From Saturnia japonica (lineage: Eukaryota > Arthropoda > Insecta > Lepidoptera > Saturniidae): a stretch of DNA of 64,000 nucleotides. Every line of letters begins with the position of its first letter. Position 1 is the stretch's first letter. Of this stretch, positions 24,707 to 37,388 are shown one piece after another. The notes under the pieces are model-generated. The model was given only the letters and a program-made list of their open reading frames with translations. It was not told where the DNA came from and searched no databases. The DNA lies in the NCBI GenBank assembly GCA_033032175.1, contig CM065307.1, forward strand, positions 1,178,001-1,242,000. The letters run 5' to 3'. Made by a program: the position numbers and the translations under genes.

Positions 24707-25629
24707 TAACGTGATGTAATTCTATTTAACGGAGAGAAAAGCCCCAAGTTTGTTCGGTAATGTAAAGTAGCGGATATATTAAAACGAGAAGCTCTGGGTT
24801 GTTTTAGTGTAAGTAGTGTAGTCATTTACAGTATTATGTTTATAATGTGGAAGTGCCACCAATATGATATTCACGTTCCCGCGAACTGCAATCCACATGT
24901 AATCGATTTTGGGTAGCAAATTGCTTGTCTAATTCAATTTATAGTCAGTCTATGGTTACGAGAAAATATACAGTTTCGCGCGCGCCATCTAGCGACTGTG
25001 AGCGGTAGTACCGGATGTAAGCGAGCTTCCTGAACCCAAATCACCAGCCGGATGCAAATAAATACACGTTTCAAAATTACTTAGTCGTGAGCCGGGGCCT
25101 TTTTTATAACGTTCCTATTAACCTGTTGAATTTATAAACTGTAATTACGATTTAGGTCGAATTAGATAACGGAATGCTCAGTAAGGTATAATGTATTTGA
25201 CGTCATCATTATATTTGTAGTTATACTGGCAGAAAGCATTGATGGCTCAGTTGTTGTTCGATTTAGATTTATTGTAAATGATTTCTTGTAAAGCATACTT
25301 CATTATTATTTATTGTTGACTGATTATGTTATCTGTGGATTCTGACAGAAATTTATTATATTTTTTGACATTTTTATCCATAGATTATTTACACTATTTG
25401 ACCTGTTTTTTTTTTTAAATTCCTTGTGGATGTATATAATTAGGAGTTAGAGTTTATTTTATTTTGTATTTTTTTTACTCGGTTAAGGTCATTAATACGG
25501 CATGCGGTGATGGCTTTCAAAAGCTAGTACACTGCGAAATGTTTTGACTCTTTAGATTATAATGTTATCATAGTGTATTGGCCACTGGCCATCCATTTAT
25601 ATAAATAAATCAAAAACATCGTGCTGAAA
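24707..25629. other. No recognised gene
   Basis: A GC-rich patch at about 24975-25030 (GCGCGCGCCATCTAGCGACT) stands out but gives no coding or repeat call. Confidence 0.3.
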
Positions 25630-25800
25630 CCAATAGCATGGTGGTTGGACTTTTTCTAATGCCTGCTGCCAGTCTCAAGTTCAAAATCTGTCTCCAAGCA
25701 TCTACATGAGTGTGATCCGGCAGTTGCACTTAAGAGAAAGTCCTATCACTAAGCTTAGCGCGTTACCATCTTAGGCTAACTTAACATCAGGTGAAATTGA
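25630..25800 (+). repeat. SINE-tail-like repeat (GCCTGCTGCCAGTCTCAAGT family), copy
   Basis: It shares ordered blocks with 29325-29475 (TGTGATCCGGCAGTTGCA versus TGTATTCCGGCAGTTGCA, then AAGAG, CACTAAGCTTAGCG and TACCATCT). It shares weaker similarity with the tail regions of the SINEs at 37389-37643 and 55070-55265. No tRNA-like head is visible in this copy. Confidence 0.45.
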
Positions 25801-26544
25801 GCTAAGAGCTAAAACCTATAAAGAATAACTACAATATTTGTCATAACACACAAAAAAAGAGAAAAAAAAGGAAATTACAAAGGTCAAATTCAACGCTGAC
25901 AAAGCCACAGGTAAATATTTCTATTCACTAATACTACCTTTAGATTTGAAAGTGGAGATAATCAGTTTCGACTTTCCCGCTGTCATAGCAATGTAACAAA
26001 ACGTCCCTAAAAATACTGACATTCATTGACCCTAAACTGTTTCACGTCTCAAACCGTTCCTTTCAACGTAATGCGTTTGTAAAAATATCTTCGACATTTT
26101 TCGCCCCTTTAATCGAAGACGGACGTCCTTTCGACCCGGGGAGAAGGTTTATTTCTTAAGGGAACATCGTGTGTGTATATCACAATGTTTGTGTTACATT
26201 GACGACTTGATTTTATCGATACATTTACTGAGGGAACATTGTGAGTAATGTTAAACCGTGTTTAAATGTTTCAAAAGCAACTTGTATTTAAATTTAGCAT
26301 TATAGTAGAAGGCAAGGCCGGTGCGGTATCGAGTGACTTACAAGTAATCTCCCTTCTTCGAGCCAACCGTGAATTTTTCTTTGTTTGCTTCAAATCTATT
26401 GTGTCGTTGTCGTACGAAATGGTTGTTTTGTCAATTTGACATGGGAGTATCGGACCCACACAGGAGCAGCTAACGAGGTTTAGAAGTTTTGGATTTGCAG
26501 ATAACAAAAATATTTTCACAATCTTACCTTTTGTGTCCGCAATT
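25801..26544. other. No recognised gene
   Basis: A 125-codon minus-strand frame (26271-26648) runs out into a repeat and shows no domain. Not accepted as a gene. Confidence 0.3.
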
Positions 26545-26632
26545 CTTTTTAACCCCCGACGATAACAGAGGGGTGTTTTAAATTTAACGTCTGTGACATC
26601 GTATCTTCCTAAATGATGAAGCAGTTTTTTTT
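26545..26632 (+). repeat. TTTTAACCCCCGA-type dispersed repeat, copy 2 (partial)
   Basis: TTTTTAACCCCCGACGATAA and GTCTGTGACATCGTATCTTCC match the left part of 19028-19260. It runs directly into the next repeat. Confidence 0.45.
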
Positions 26633-27042
26633 TAACTGACGTCAACAAAAGTCGGGAGTTTACTCATTTCGAATGTATATATTTTTTTATGGATATTCAT
26701 CCGTAACATTTTTCTTTGTAAATAAATAAATAATAATAATAAATAAATAAATATGTGGACAGAATTTCACACACTGCCATTTAATTCCAAACTAAGCAAA
26801 GCTTGTAATATGGTAACTAAATGGCTGATATACATACATACATACATAGATATTTAACACCCAGACACACACAACTGACATTTATGCTCATCACACAAAG
26901 TCAGTCATGGGCGGGGATCGAACCCGCGACCTCTCGGCTCGATAGTAGCGCTTATTACCACTGCGCCACGAGGACTGTCTTTTGAATGAATCATTTTTTT
27001 CGTTAAGAAGGAGATATTTCAAGGGTAATGGTCCTTTTTGTT
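26633..27042 (+). repeat. AACCGACTTC-type repeat, copy 6, interrupted by a SINE
   Basis: The left half (AACTGACGTCAACAAAAGTC to TAACATTTTTCTTTG) and right half (TTTGAATGAATCATTTTTTTCG to AAGGGTAATGGTCC) belong to one copy. The SINE at 26717-26980 separates them. Confidence 0.65.
26717..26980 (-). mobile_element. tRNA-derived SINE
   Basis: On the minus strand the head reads CAGTCCTCGTGGCGCAGTGG, an A-box-like promoter. About 30 bases later comes GCGGGTTCGATCCCCGC, a B-box-like promoter. The spacing and bases are those of a tRNA internal polymerase III promoter. The body contains a (CATA)n run at 26830-26848 and ends in an AAAT/AATA-rich tail (26717-26755). It sits inside another repeat. It is not a functional tRNA gene: after the B box the sequence leaves the tRNA fold. 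Confidence 0.8.
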
Positions 27043-27059
27043 AAAAATTTACTATTTAT

Positions 27060-27310
27060 CTGAAAGAAAGAAAGAAAATAAGTTTATTTGTCATGCAAAC
27101 ACAAGTTATACAAAATAATAATAATAACTAAAAATTAATAAAAAACAAGAAAAACAAATTAACAAATAAACCAAAAATGTGAGTTATAGATGCGTGTATA
27201 GCAAATAGGCCCCGAGTTAGCATACTTGCTGAAGGAGGTGAGTTCTCCAGCGCTGATTTTCACTCGACACCCAGAGAGTTATGCGCTTGGAGCGTTTATG
27301 TACAAATGCA
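27060..27310 (-). repeat. Retroelement 3'-UTR-like block with (GAAA)n end
   Basis: A (GAAA)4 tract at about 27063-27079 abuts AATAAGTTTATTTGTCATGC and continues to a block reading, on the minus strand, CTCTGGGTGTCGAGTGAAAA and AACTCGGGGCCTATTTGC. Such blocks ending in TTTC repeats resemble LINE 3' UTRs in Lepidoptera. The assignment is by general resemblance only. Confidence 0.4.
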
Positions 27311-27829
27311 TTGTGTACTTTTTAAATGTATGTATCGTGTAAGTATATTTCTGTATTATAAGTACGAGAGATTACGTTATATAAGGTAAAGTAGTAAAGT
27401 ATGAAATTTAAATTCTATGTAATAAAATATATATAAATTATAACAAAAAGTTATAAATATCAGTATATATTGTTTGAAAGGTTTCTTGATCGAGTGTTAT
27501 TAACTCTGATTTTAAAAAAAATTGTCTGTCGTACATTCTTATTCAGGAAGTCCATTTCCGCATCTCAAAAGTGCTCAAAGAGCTTAAAGAAGAAGAAGGA
27601 AAATCTGTTTAGCCCTTTGCAGATCATCAGCTCTTTCTAGTTGGTGAAGTGATGTAAAATTCTACTGATCTGATCGGTTTGAAATTTGGTATCCTGTTAC
27701 TTCAATGATATTGCATGCAACATGGTAAGCTTGACCTGATGCTGCAATATTATTTGGAATCTGCAGAATATCCAACTCCTCACCCACTAATAGTAGAGGT
27801 ATTGTGTTTGATAGTTATATTCATATCGA
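27311..27829. other. No recognised gene
   Basis: AT-rich, with no supported feature. Confidence 0.3.
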
Positions 27830-28070
27830 AGGAGTGCAGAAAGCTAAAATTTATCTATAATATCTGTTGCTAATATTATTATGTAAAATAAATTAATACT
27901 GCGAATTCTAACACGACCAGTGCCATTGAACTTAGACCCCCCAAAATATTGACACTTTCACTCAACGAAAAGTGACCGCAAGTGATGTAGATAATTCTCA
28001 TTGTTTAGGTTCATGAATACTGCAAATGTCAAACAGAAAATATTCTATGGTCAAAAAGTCGCTGGTCGAA
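27830..28070 (+). mobile_element. Helitron-like element, family HelB, copy 3 (both ends missing)
   Basis: It runs from GGAGTGCAGAAAGCTAAAAT to AAAAGTCGCTGGTCGAAA and matches the interior of other HelB copies. Neither the 5' TC end nor the CTAG end is present. It is cut on the right exactly where a SINE fragment begins. Confidence 0.6.
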
Positions 28071-28172
28071 ACTGAAAATTATGCTCATTACACAAAAGTC
28101 AGTGATATGTTGAGATGGAATCCTATACCTCTCGGCTCAATAGTAGAGCTAACTACCACTGCGCATAGATGA
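28071..28172 (-). mobile_element. tRNA-derived SINE fragment
   Basis: TTATGCTCATTACACAAAAG, CCTCTCGGCTCAATAGTAGA and ACTACCACTGCGC match the head of the SINE at 26717-26980. The B box is mutated (GATGGAATCC region). Confidence 0.6.
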
Positions 28173-29324
28173 GTAAAAAAAGTAATTATTTTAATTTGTT
28201 TTCTATAATATTCTTTAACACATAAAATTGATTTCTAATATAAAACCTGAGAAAGAGTATTTTGAGATACGTTAGCAACTTCTGAGCCCATATAAAATTT
28301 TAATGAACTAACAATTTCTCTCATAATTTAAAACGTAAGTCTTAACAATACCAGTCTCATTACTGGTTACGCCAAGCTTTACTAATTGGAATAAAGATAG
28401 ATAAACTACAACGTGTAAATACAAAACTAATTACTTAGTGCATAAAGCCTTGCCGTTATTTTGGAAACTGATGAATAATCAATAAATGAATCGTCAACAG
28501 AATCAGTATAACCCTTAAATTGTCTCAAAATTTTCCAATAACGTTAAGTGGGATAGTTCTGTTTATCCAAATCATTCGACCAGTATTTGAACTTGAGATA
28601 TATCTTTTTACTTTTCTACATTTTGACTCGGTTCAGGCTATAATTATCATTATTTCCTCTAATTTAGATTTACCTTTATAGCTGATTAAAATTATCAAAC
28701 AGGCAATAATGAAATATAATTATTGTCAATAATGATGAGGTATTTAAGAGCAATACTTACACGTAGCTTCTGGTAAAAAATTTAGAATTATTGATTGATT
28801 AAACTTTAAGAAGTGCTTCATTAGGGTTTTTAGAATATTTAAGTACTCAATTGAACAGTTAACGTTAGACATATGTAACATAATAAAAAATGATGTACAA
28901 AGGCGTAAGCAAAGCAAAGTTGGGATGTAATTCAAAAGGATATTGTATAATATTGTAAGACCGGACTCGATTTAAGCATGTTTGTACAATGGAGCCTGGA
29001 AGCAAACATCGAACAAGTTTCAAACAAACAAACATATGCAAATTGGTTACTGATATATTCAATGTCGGTGTAACGGTTATTCTATATAGATTGTAAGACA
29101 GTTTTGTAAACGGAGATAACTGTACAAACAAGTTCATTAACGAACACTACTTGTTTTAGACGATTTTAGAGAAGCCTTTGAGGGATCATTTTTAAAAAAT
29201 TGTTCGTTCATTCACCATACTCACATTTTGGAGATTAAAATAAATTACTCAAACAATGGAAGCTACTTACAGCGGAAAACCCACCTGTGTGTTTATGAAT
29301 TGTAAATAATATGAGTAACAATTT
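28173..29324. other. No recognised gene
   Basis: AT-rich. Overlapping minus-strand frames at 28744-29137 lack domain signals. Confidence 0.3.
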
Positions 29325-29475
29325 TTTTATGCCCGCCTGACTATCTAATTGCCTCAAGTTAAAAATCTGTCGCTAAACATCAATAGGTGTATTCCGGCAG
29401 TTGCATTTAAGAGCCAGTCTTCCACTAGGCTTAGCGTGCTACCATCTGGGACCACACCATCACTTCAGATCAGTT
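29325..29475 (+). repeat. SINE-tail-like repeat, second copy
   Basis: It contains CTCAAGTTAAAAATCTGTCG, TGTATTCCGGCAGTTGCATT, AAGAGCCAGTCTTCCACTAG and GCTTAGCGTGCTACCATCTG. It is homologous to 25630-25800 and, more weakly, to the tails of the SINEs at 37389-37643 and 55070-55265. Confidence 0.5.
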
Positions 29476-31118
29476 CAGATTCAGAAAACACTAAACCTTA
29501 TTAGTTTTTATTCTGTTACTCCCAGTTTCACACAATATCTTAGATGACTGCTTCCTGGAATTTCTAATAAGCGCTGGCAAATTAAAAGCAACGTTCACAC
29601 TGAAACAGACCTTTCAAGTTATTTTTAATGCAGATTTTTGTCTATCTTTATGAATCTTAATGTATATTTATGTGGCTTTTTTTATGTATCTTTAAACTAT
29701 ATTAAGACAAAAGTTACATATTATAAGCGTCTACTGTTAGGCTCACTCGATAAATTTTCATAAGTCACCGAGCGCAGCTCGGTCACGCAGATATTGAAAA
29801 TAATGGGACCAACTTCGTGATTGGGTTATATAACTTCTAATAAATTTCGATAACGAAACCTTTTTTAAGAGTGATTTTACAGTGCAGACACCCCTTTAAA
29901 GGGAAGGAGGTTGAGGGACCCAGCTTGGCAAAGACGTGCACTCGACAACTACTCTTTTGACGACTACTTTGAACTCGAGCGAGTTAAAATTACCTAATTG
30001 TTAATTATTCCTGAGTTAGTGGAACAAACACTGTCTGCCGTTGACAAGGTTTGTGCTAAAGTTTCACGTGACATTTTAGAAGTTTCACGCCGCTTTTGTT
30101 GAAGCTTTTAGGATATTTAAACACATTTTTACTTAACAACAATTTTAATTTCGTATTAATGAAAAATATGATATGGTTATGACGTATTAGACGTAAATTT
30201 ATAATAACTTTAGAAAAAATATTGTCTTCCACAAAGGTTTCATTGCTGAACAATATATGGACTTTTAATTAACCAGCCGGCAGAAGAAAATATTCCTAAA
30301 AAGCTGAGTTTAACAAATTAATTGATGTTTAAGAAATAACTATAAATTTAAAATAAAACAGTTTATTCGATATTTATGAAATTTTGTACTAGGATAGGAT
30401 ATGTCTTTGGTCAATAATTATTGATATAGTATAAAGAATTTCAACATTACTTTTAGAAATTAAAACAAAAACTAAAATATGTATATTTATTTGTTAATGC
30501 ATAACTGATTTTGATGGACATTTGTACATGGGTAGTAAACGTTATTCTGCAATTGATAGGCTATAATAATTGCCGCTTAAAAATGCCAAAAACCTCTCAA
30601 AAAGCATAAAAATAACCTCAACCACTTTTTATTAAATTTTCTACATGGAAAGAAATATAAAATTAGGACGCAAAAAAAATATTACTGCGAAATTAATACG
30701 AGTGAAACCACGGGCACATCTTTTATATATAAAAATTTGACGTATTACTAAACTTTACTTGAACTTTTAAAGTTATTTACAGTAAAATTGTTTACTGCAG
30801 CCCAAAGGTGACATCGATCAAGCACAAAGCCTCGGATAACTTAACCGAGGTAATCCCCATAGATCCACCACAAGCCTGTTGTATCCTATTGGGCAGTACT
30901 GAGTCTTCCACAACTTTATCTAAAACTTTGTCAAGCTAAAAACGTTCTTATAATGAAGCACTTAAGATTCCTGGTAATATTGGTAGATGGAGTAGAATCA
31001 AATTATCGTCAAAATAAACGAGCGCCAATGAGTGGCCCTCAGTGTTAAAATACAGCTCAGTAAGAACAGCTAGTTCATTCAATAACTAACTAATAGATTA
31101 ACCGACGAATTATTATAA
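29476..31118. other. No recognised gene
   Basis: A degenerate HelC-like 3' end may be present at about 30692-30720 (ACGAGTGAAACCACGGGCAC). Otherwise AT-rich and unassigned. Confidence 0.3.
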
Positions 31119-31412
31119 CTAGCGATCGCCCTAAGGTCGAAATTCATGAACAATGAGTATTATCTACATCACTTGCTGTCACTTTTTGTTAATATTTTCG
31201 TGGGTCTAAGTTCAATGGCACTGGTCGGATTAGGATTCGCAGTATTAATTTATTTTATTTAATATATTAGTAACAGATATTATGGATAAATTTTAGCTTT
31301 CTGCACTCCCTCTCCATATAAACTTTAACCATGCCAAATCTCACAGTCTTCCGTGCACGCAATACGCTTAAAAAGGTATCAAAAGCTTTTGTTTCACGTA
31401 TTAATATATAGA
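31119..31412 (-). mobile_element. Helitron-like element, family HelB, copy 4 (internal deletions)
   Basis: Both ends are intact on the minus strand: TCTATATATTAATACGTGAA at the 5' end after A, and CGATCGCTAG before T at the 3' end. About 70 bp are missing inside, including one arm of the terminal hairpin region and part of the TGTCACTTTTCGTTGAGTGA block. Confidence 0.65.
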
Positions 31413-33391
31413 TAACATGGAATTATTTAAATTCTAGAGATGCTTTTTGCAAACGATGCTCCTTGTACATACTTCAATTTTACGTAGGTTTAAATGACAT
31501 ACTGTACAAGTAACTCTGACCAAAATAATATGTCGGTAATCATGTCGGTAACTTGAACTAAAAAGAGCTATTGCTTGTTTCGTACGAATGACCTCGTCAG
31601 TCTTGCAGCATTCGTATGTTACCGTTTTAAACGTTATCTATGGACAATGCAAAACTGAAAGTTTTCGATAGACAAGTGAAGAGTACTGGGATCCATAATA
31701 CACAGTAACACTTTTCAAAAGGGACACTCCCTTAATCACTTTACTTCTAATATGATCTTCATTTAGCCATAAACCTGGAAAACTAGTAAGTTAATTTAAT
31801 AGTGCCTTGTGATTAAGCAAAAACTGGACAAAACCTATCAGAATACATTTTTTCGCCAAATCCTTTTACGAGCAAGCGAGAAGAGCGTAAATCTTAAACG
31901 TGTTTCTAGGAACTTTTGTATTCCAAAGAATTTAATCCACCTGAAGTCTGATGCGTTGGTTATTGTCGTATCTAGTCTTATCTAGTCAACCTCTAGATGA
32001 AATGAACAATCTGTGTTATTTTTCTATTGTTACAACAAGTTAAAACTTTAATCCGTTTAGAGCGGTTAATCTTTGCTTTGAGGTCTTTGATTAGATTGAC
32101 CTAAGTGTCATTGTAGTTTGACGTTTTGGATGGTTTTATTATTATTAAACAAACTGATAGGCCCATAAACGGAGTTTAGTGTTTAAGTAAAATTAATGTA
32201 CACATCCTATCGCTTTAAAAAAAAAAACAGATAATAATGTTGATTTGTAATCAAATTGTTTTCCAAATATTTATCCTTTCATCCAGTCATCTTGTAATAC
32301 CAATTTTTTTTTTTAAATCATAATAATAATGTGTACGAAGTGCCTCAAAAACGCTTTTCCCTTATAACGTAAATAGTTCGTTACCTTTTAATTTCCTAGT
32401 TTAGTGAACAACTACCACATTAACTTTTCCATTATATAAATTATTAACGATTCTTATCTCTGGTTAGGAAGGTCGAGTTTCGATATGAAGATTTTTTTTA
32501 AAGTGCATCTTATTAATCTGTACTCGTCTCACCGCCTTTCCACAGAATCTTCTAAATTATTTAACGTTGGAACTTTTTCGCTGCGAGTCCCTTAATTTGA
32601 ATGGCGGTGAATTCTATCCGAATTCTTAAAATTATAATGAGATTATATCTCCTAGGGATTTGAGTTAATTAAGATATTTGGTTAGATTACTGAGGTTTAC
32701 TTAACTTTGGCATCTTATTTATTTCTCCGTTAGCTGCAGAACAAATTAAGCGTACATACAACTTACATTTATTTACTAAAATTTGAAACCAAGTGGTACT
32801 ATTGGGAATCTAGAAATTGTAAAATTGAATTGTCTCAGCTACGAAAAAGTTTAGTGGTGAGCGTGTTCGATTTAGAAATACTTACTAAACAAGACTCGCT
32901 TGTGTGTTTATTGAAGGCTCTTTATTCCTTATCATCAGGTGAAGTACAGTCATTTTGCGAATTCGATTATCAAACAAGTAATCTCGTCGCGCCATAAAAT
33001 CAATCTGAAAATTGTTAAATGAGAATTAGAGAGAATCACCTAACTTTGCCAACTTTACCTAATATAATTGTTTATGTAATGAATTTTTCCTTCCTAAAAT
33101 GATTATTTTTAGTCTGTGAGTTACGTTATTGAAAATGGAAAACGTGACGTCATCTATCAATGTACATACCTACCTACACAGTTGAGTATTATTTTGTTAC
33201 AAATGACGGTAAAAGAAAATTATGCTAGTTACGAAACAAAAGAAATCAAATAAATTATGAATGAACATACATCGACAATCAGATTGAAAACATACCTCCT
33301 ATTTAACTTGCCCTTAGTTAGGTACCAAACTTGTATTTGTGTAGTCATACACCTACCAATATCTCAATTACTAAACATTTCCTTTTTGATT
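31413..33391. other. No recognised gene
   Basis: No coding or repeat feature could be supported. Confidence 0.3.
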
Positions 33392-33530
33392 TCGAAGATT
33401 TTCTTAGTGTATCTTAGAAGTCGAAGATCCAACGCCTATGAAATTAAATTGGGATCACCCTTGTATTGTAACAAAAAGAGAATCATCCAAATCGGTTAAT
33501 AAACAAAGAAGTCATGGCTGAATATACATA
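33392..33530 (-). repeat. AACCGACTTC-type repeat, copy 7 (partial)
   Basis: TTCGAAGATTTTCTTAGTGT to GAAGTCATGGCTGAATATAC is the reverse of the family interior. Both terminal sequences are missing. Confidence 0.55.
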
Positions 33531-33539
33531 AAATAAAAT

Positions 33540-33774
33540 AAATATATACATGTCTCTGTTTATATATTAGTTTGACTGGATTTGATTCAAAAACGGCTTG
33601 ACTGCTTTTGATAAATTTTTGTACAGAGCAAGTTTATGTCTTTTATCGTTTGAGAGGTTATAAGAATTATTAATAATACTTCAATAAATAATAAAATTTA
33701 AGTAAATGTAAAAAAAAATCGAGACGAAGAAATGAATGCGTAATAAACTCGTGCGCAGCCGCGGGCACAACTAG
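33540..33774 (+). mobile_element. Helitron-like 3' end, separate family
   Basis: The segment ends GTGCGCAGCCGCGGGCACAACTAG before T: a GC-rich short hairpin followed by about 10 bases and CTAG. The interior does not match HelA, HelB or HelC. The 5' end is uncertain. Confidence 0.4.
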
Positions 33775-34194
33775 TATATTATAAATATTAAAGTACATTT
33801 GTTTGAATGCTCTGTCCATCAATCAAGTTAAAACGGTTGGACGGATTCTAATGAAATTTGGCGTAGAATTCGATTGTATCGTGGAATAACATAGAATTAT
33901 TTTTTACTTAGCGAAGTCGCCGGTCAGTTACTGGTAATAAACATATACAGTGAATTTTAGATAGCACAGTGATACAATTGCATTCCATATAGTTAAATTA
34001 CAATTATAATATCCTAAATTATCAGCACAGTTATTACAAACAAAAGTCGTTTTATAGAGCGCTCGGGAGGCAGGAGTCTTTCCAATATCAACCAATCAAT
34101 TCGCGGTTGACTTCCATGCCCGTATATAGAAAACTTTTGTGATATGAAATAAACCTGATTGTCAGTTCTCTTATCTGGGTGTTTATATATTATA
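33775..34194. other. No recognised gene
   Basis: The words AAACGGTTGGACGGATTCTA at about 33832 resemble common lepidopteran repeats but give no bounded element. Confidence 0.3.
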
Positions 34195-34704
34195 CTAGCT
34201 ATGCTCGCGACTTCGATCACTTAGACTACATAATGGTATCGATCGGACATCTTGCTCCTCCGCTCCCGGTTATTTTAGACAAAACTGCTTATTGTGGGTG
34301 TTTCTTAGAAGGTAGACATATACTTTCTTTGATTATTTGTACATCTTTTTAAGGTCTAAATTTATGTAGTAGATTAATTTTAAATATCTCTTATGGTTTA
34401 CTAAGCGTAAGCCATTTAAGAGCCCGAATTAATTCACCGAGATCAGTTTTCTTTTATTTATGCGGAACTCTAATTCTTTTTTCAAAATAAAAGTAACGTT
34501 ATTTACTCCGAATAACATCAGCTATCTGCCAGTGAAAGTACCGTCAAAATCAGTCTAACCGTTTCGGAGATTACACGGAACAAACAGACAAACAAAAACT
34601 AAAAAAAAACATATTTTTTAATAGGTTTCGTATACTTTCTTCACATGCATTTAGTAAAAAGCTGTTAATTTGACATTACAAACAGACACTTCAATTTTAT
34701 TAAT
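34195..34704 (-). mobile_element. Helitron-like element, family HelA, copy 4
   Basis: It begins CTAGCTATGCTCGCGACTTC and ends ACACTTCAATTTTATTAATT. All HelA landmarks are in order over about 510 bp. Confidence 0.65.
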
Positions 34705-35584
34705 TTTATGTGTGGTTACTATAGTACAAACTATGCTTGCCCTTTTTGGAGCGAAAAATTCAGACTGCAAATCTTCCTTGTTTCTGGTGATAACTTGCTA
34801 AAAGAACAGCTGTTAACTTATATTATATCTATAGTAGTTAAATTAAACCAAAAATATAAGAATATTCAAAATTTCTACGAAAGCGAACTTAACTTGAAGC
34901 AGAATCAAAGGGAAAACTCAAACATTAATTTAATGTTGAACTATAAAACCCAAGGATCCAGTTCGACGTATAATTACATTTAAAATTAACTTACTAAGTT
35001 AATCGCATATATATCTACCGGTCCGACCTTACCTATAGGATTATGACGGCATTAACTTAACATAACATTACTTAACATAGCTTTAAAATGTAAACTGTTA
35101 CGTTCAATTTTATGACTTAACTTGATTTGTAAATTCATTTGCAATGCATACCTATAAGAATAAGTTTATTCAATTACTTGATTGATCACGTCAAATAAGC
35201 CGCTAGATTATTTAAAAAAAAGTTAAACCGTCGCTGGGGTTAACCAGGACAAACAAACAAACAGACAAGTAGTGAATAATTTTACAAAAGCGTGTTTGTG
35301 TTTTGGTAAAGTTTAGTGTAAATAACTATAACTAGATTAGCTTTAAACAAAAAGGCTTTATTTTGAAATAACAGGCAGACCTGTCAATTTTTATTTGGAC
35401 AGTATTATACTACTGTTCGAGAATATTCACGACGTCAATTCTCGTGACGTGCTGGACCCTAAAAAAATTCAAAACTACTAGCGTGTCGTGGTCACTCGAA
35501 CATAGAACTGCGATTCGCAGCTGTATAGAATAAAAAGGTTAGTAAAATATATATTAAAACACCTTCAAATTTGGTACGGTGTTC
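34705..35584. other. No recognised gene
   Basis: A 91-codon frame at 34708-34983 is low-complexity (Asn/Lys/Tyr-rich in an AT-rich sequence) and has no domain. Not accepted. Confidence 0.3.
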
Positions 35585-35858
35585 TTGGCCGCAACCCCAT
35601 ATACATAGACTATAGATTATATATATGTATATAGCCTAGTCTATGTGGAGTAAATTATGTGTAAGTGAATGTGACCGCCTCAATCGCATAGGATCACGTA
35701 CCTTCCCTGGTACTTGCACAATAAGAACAATTCAGTAAACTCTCATGAGGTACAAACTCAAAGTTATACAATATACAAAGTCAAAGAAAAATAAATTAGA
35801 TATCTACTTAACATTTTAAATACGTATTCTACGTAACACGCTACAACAAACAAAAACG
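35585..35858 (+). repeat. Dispersed repeat (ACAAACTCAAAGTTATACAA family), copy 1
   Basis: It shares ordered blocks with 56390-56655: CCGCA, TAGATT, a GGAGTAAATTATGTG-like block, GCCTCAAATC and AAACTCAAAGTTATACAATA, ending in an AACAAACAAAAAC-rich stretch. Non-coding. Confidence 0.5.
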
Positions 35859-36865
35859 CGGACGTGCTCGTAGAGGCTCAACACCGGACTGAAGAGAGAA
35901 AGCGCCGGCGCTCGTCACGTGGCCGCACTGCACGCATGCTCAGGCGTATCCCCCGCACCCAAATCCTTTCCCTGTTCTCGCAATCGATAAATAATTTAGC
36001 GAGGGAGCTAAATAAAATTAAATTTCCAACAACTACACCTATGTTGGACAACAATTTTATATTATATTAATTATTGTTAGTCTTGATCACTGAGTTGGAA
36101 CACCATAGTGTATCAGTGATTGTTATAACATCCTTATGGCAGAAACAGAATTGTGTGAACATAGTTCAAAATAGTAGCTTTGAAGCAGAAATAGGTGAAG
36201 CGGTGGTGCTTCTACAGTTAGGCCTTGTTACATAACCATAGTTTGCTAAAAGACCTCGGCCTGTCGAGAACTGCAATAAGTTCTATTTAAATCCGGTTTC
36301 TAAAGCAGCATTAGCTCTTACCAAATCTGTCTTGGCAGGGAGGGTATCGCGGGCAGTCAAGGTGAGCGCTATGATGTGTCCCTTAAACCTACACCTGGGT
36401 CGCAAGTCCCGGGGGCTTCTCGTGTTTCCCTCTCTCTGCCACACGATGGACCCGGCACCCGCACGGTGAATTTATGGAATGTTAAGATGTTTGTATCATT
36501 GTTAGTCAAATCTCAAATGAGACAAAGGAGTGTACAAAATTTTATGCATTGAACAAACTTTCTGTTAAATCAGTGTTAAGAAAATAATGACCGAAAATAT
36601 AAATAAGACATCCAAATATATAAGTCTCAATGAACGGTTACCGAGTATGAATTTTCCGTTGGGAGCTTAAGATTTTCTCATTTCCTTTTGAAGGAAGCTG
36701 TAAATCTATTCGAGATAGAGGATCAGACGCTATATTTATGGGTCGTCAAATAACGAAAATGTAATTTTTTCCTGTACTATGGTCAATAGACAATTAAAGC
36801 GTACTGCATGAATTATGTTTTAAACGTAAATGATTGTGACGTACGGACGTGACTCCTTCAACATC
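35859..36865. other. No recognised gene; GC-rich patches
   Basis: GC-rich stretches at 35855-35960 and 36330-36470 stand out. The first gives an Arg-rich 68-codon frame with no family resemblance; neither is called a gene. Confidence 0.3.
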
Positions 36866-37075
36866 CTCTAACAAGACAATTTCCCTTGTGTATCTTCGAA
36901 GTTGAAGGTCCAGTACCAATGACCAAACACCCTTGATATATCCCCTATCTAACAAAAAAAGATTCTTCCAAACTGGTTCATAAACCAAGAAGTTATAGCT
37001 GAACATCCATAAAAAAATACATTCTAATTGAGAAACCTCCCGTCTTTTGTTGATCTCGGTTAAAAAATTATAACA
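36866..37075 (-). repeat. AACCGACTTC-type repeat, copy 8
   Basis: The reverse orientation reads TTCCCTTGTGTATCTTCGAA to AACCTCCCGTCTTTTGTTGA. A well-kept interior (GAACATCCATAAAAAAATAC) is present. Confidence 0.65.
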
Positions 37076-37388
37076 ACTATAAAACTGCACTTATATGGAA
37101 AATTTCAGCAATAAAAAAATATTGATAAACCCGATCGAGTTTCTTCTCGACTCTTTTATAAGTAAAGTATTTAAGAAACTTTTCGATTCAATTCGAAACC
37201 ACATTCTGTACATGAAGTGAATACAGAAATAAAGGATGTAAGGGATGTTATTTTTCTCAAAACACCCAAGCCACTTGCTAGTGGTGAGGAAATGATGATA
37301 GCGGGTTGGTGACTGGCTCGTCACTACCATGCTTGTGATAAAAAGCCCATCATAGATAGTATTTCGCTTATTCGCGCCGCATATCAAG
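37076..37388. other. No gene; repeat fragment
   Basis: About 37310-37360 (reverse strand ATGATGGGCTTTTTATCACA) matches 23551-23600. The remainder is unassigned. Confidence 0.4.

Noticed and set aside
26271..26648. 125-codon minus-strand frame
   Set aside because: Part of it is antisense to dispersed repeats, there is no recognisable motif, and it appears to be chance.
26890..26980. Possible tRNA gene on the minus strand
   Set aside because: A- and B-box-like sequences are present, but the sequence continues into a SINE body and the tRNA fold does not close, so it is a SINE head.
35864..36070. Arg-rich 68-codon frame
   Set aside because: It is a product of a short GC-rich patch. It has no family resemblance, no second exon and an abrupt shift to AT-rich codons.
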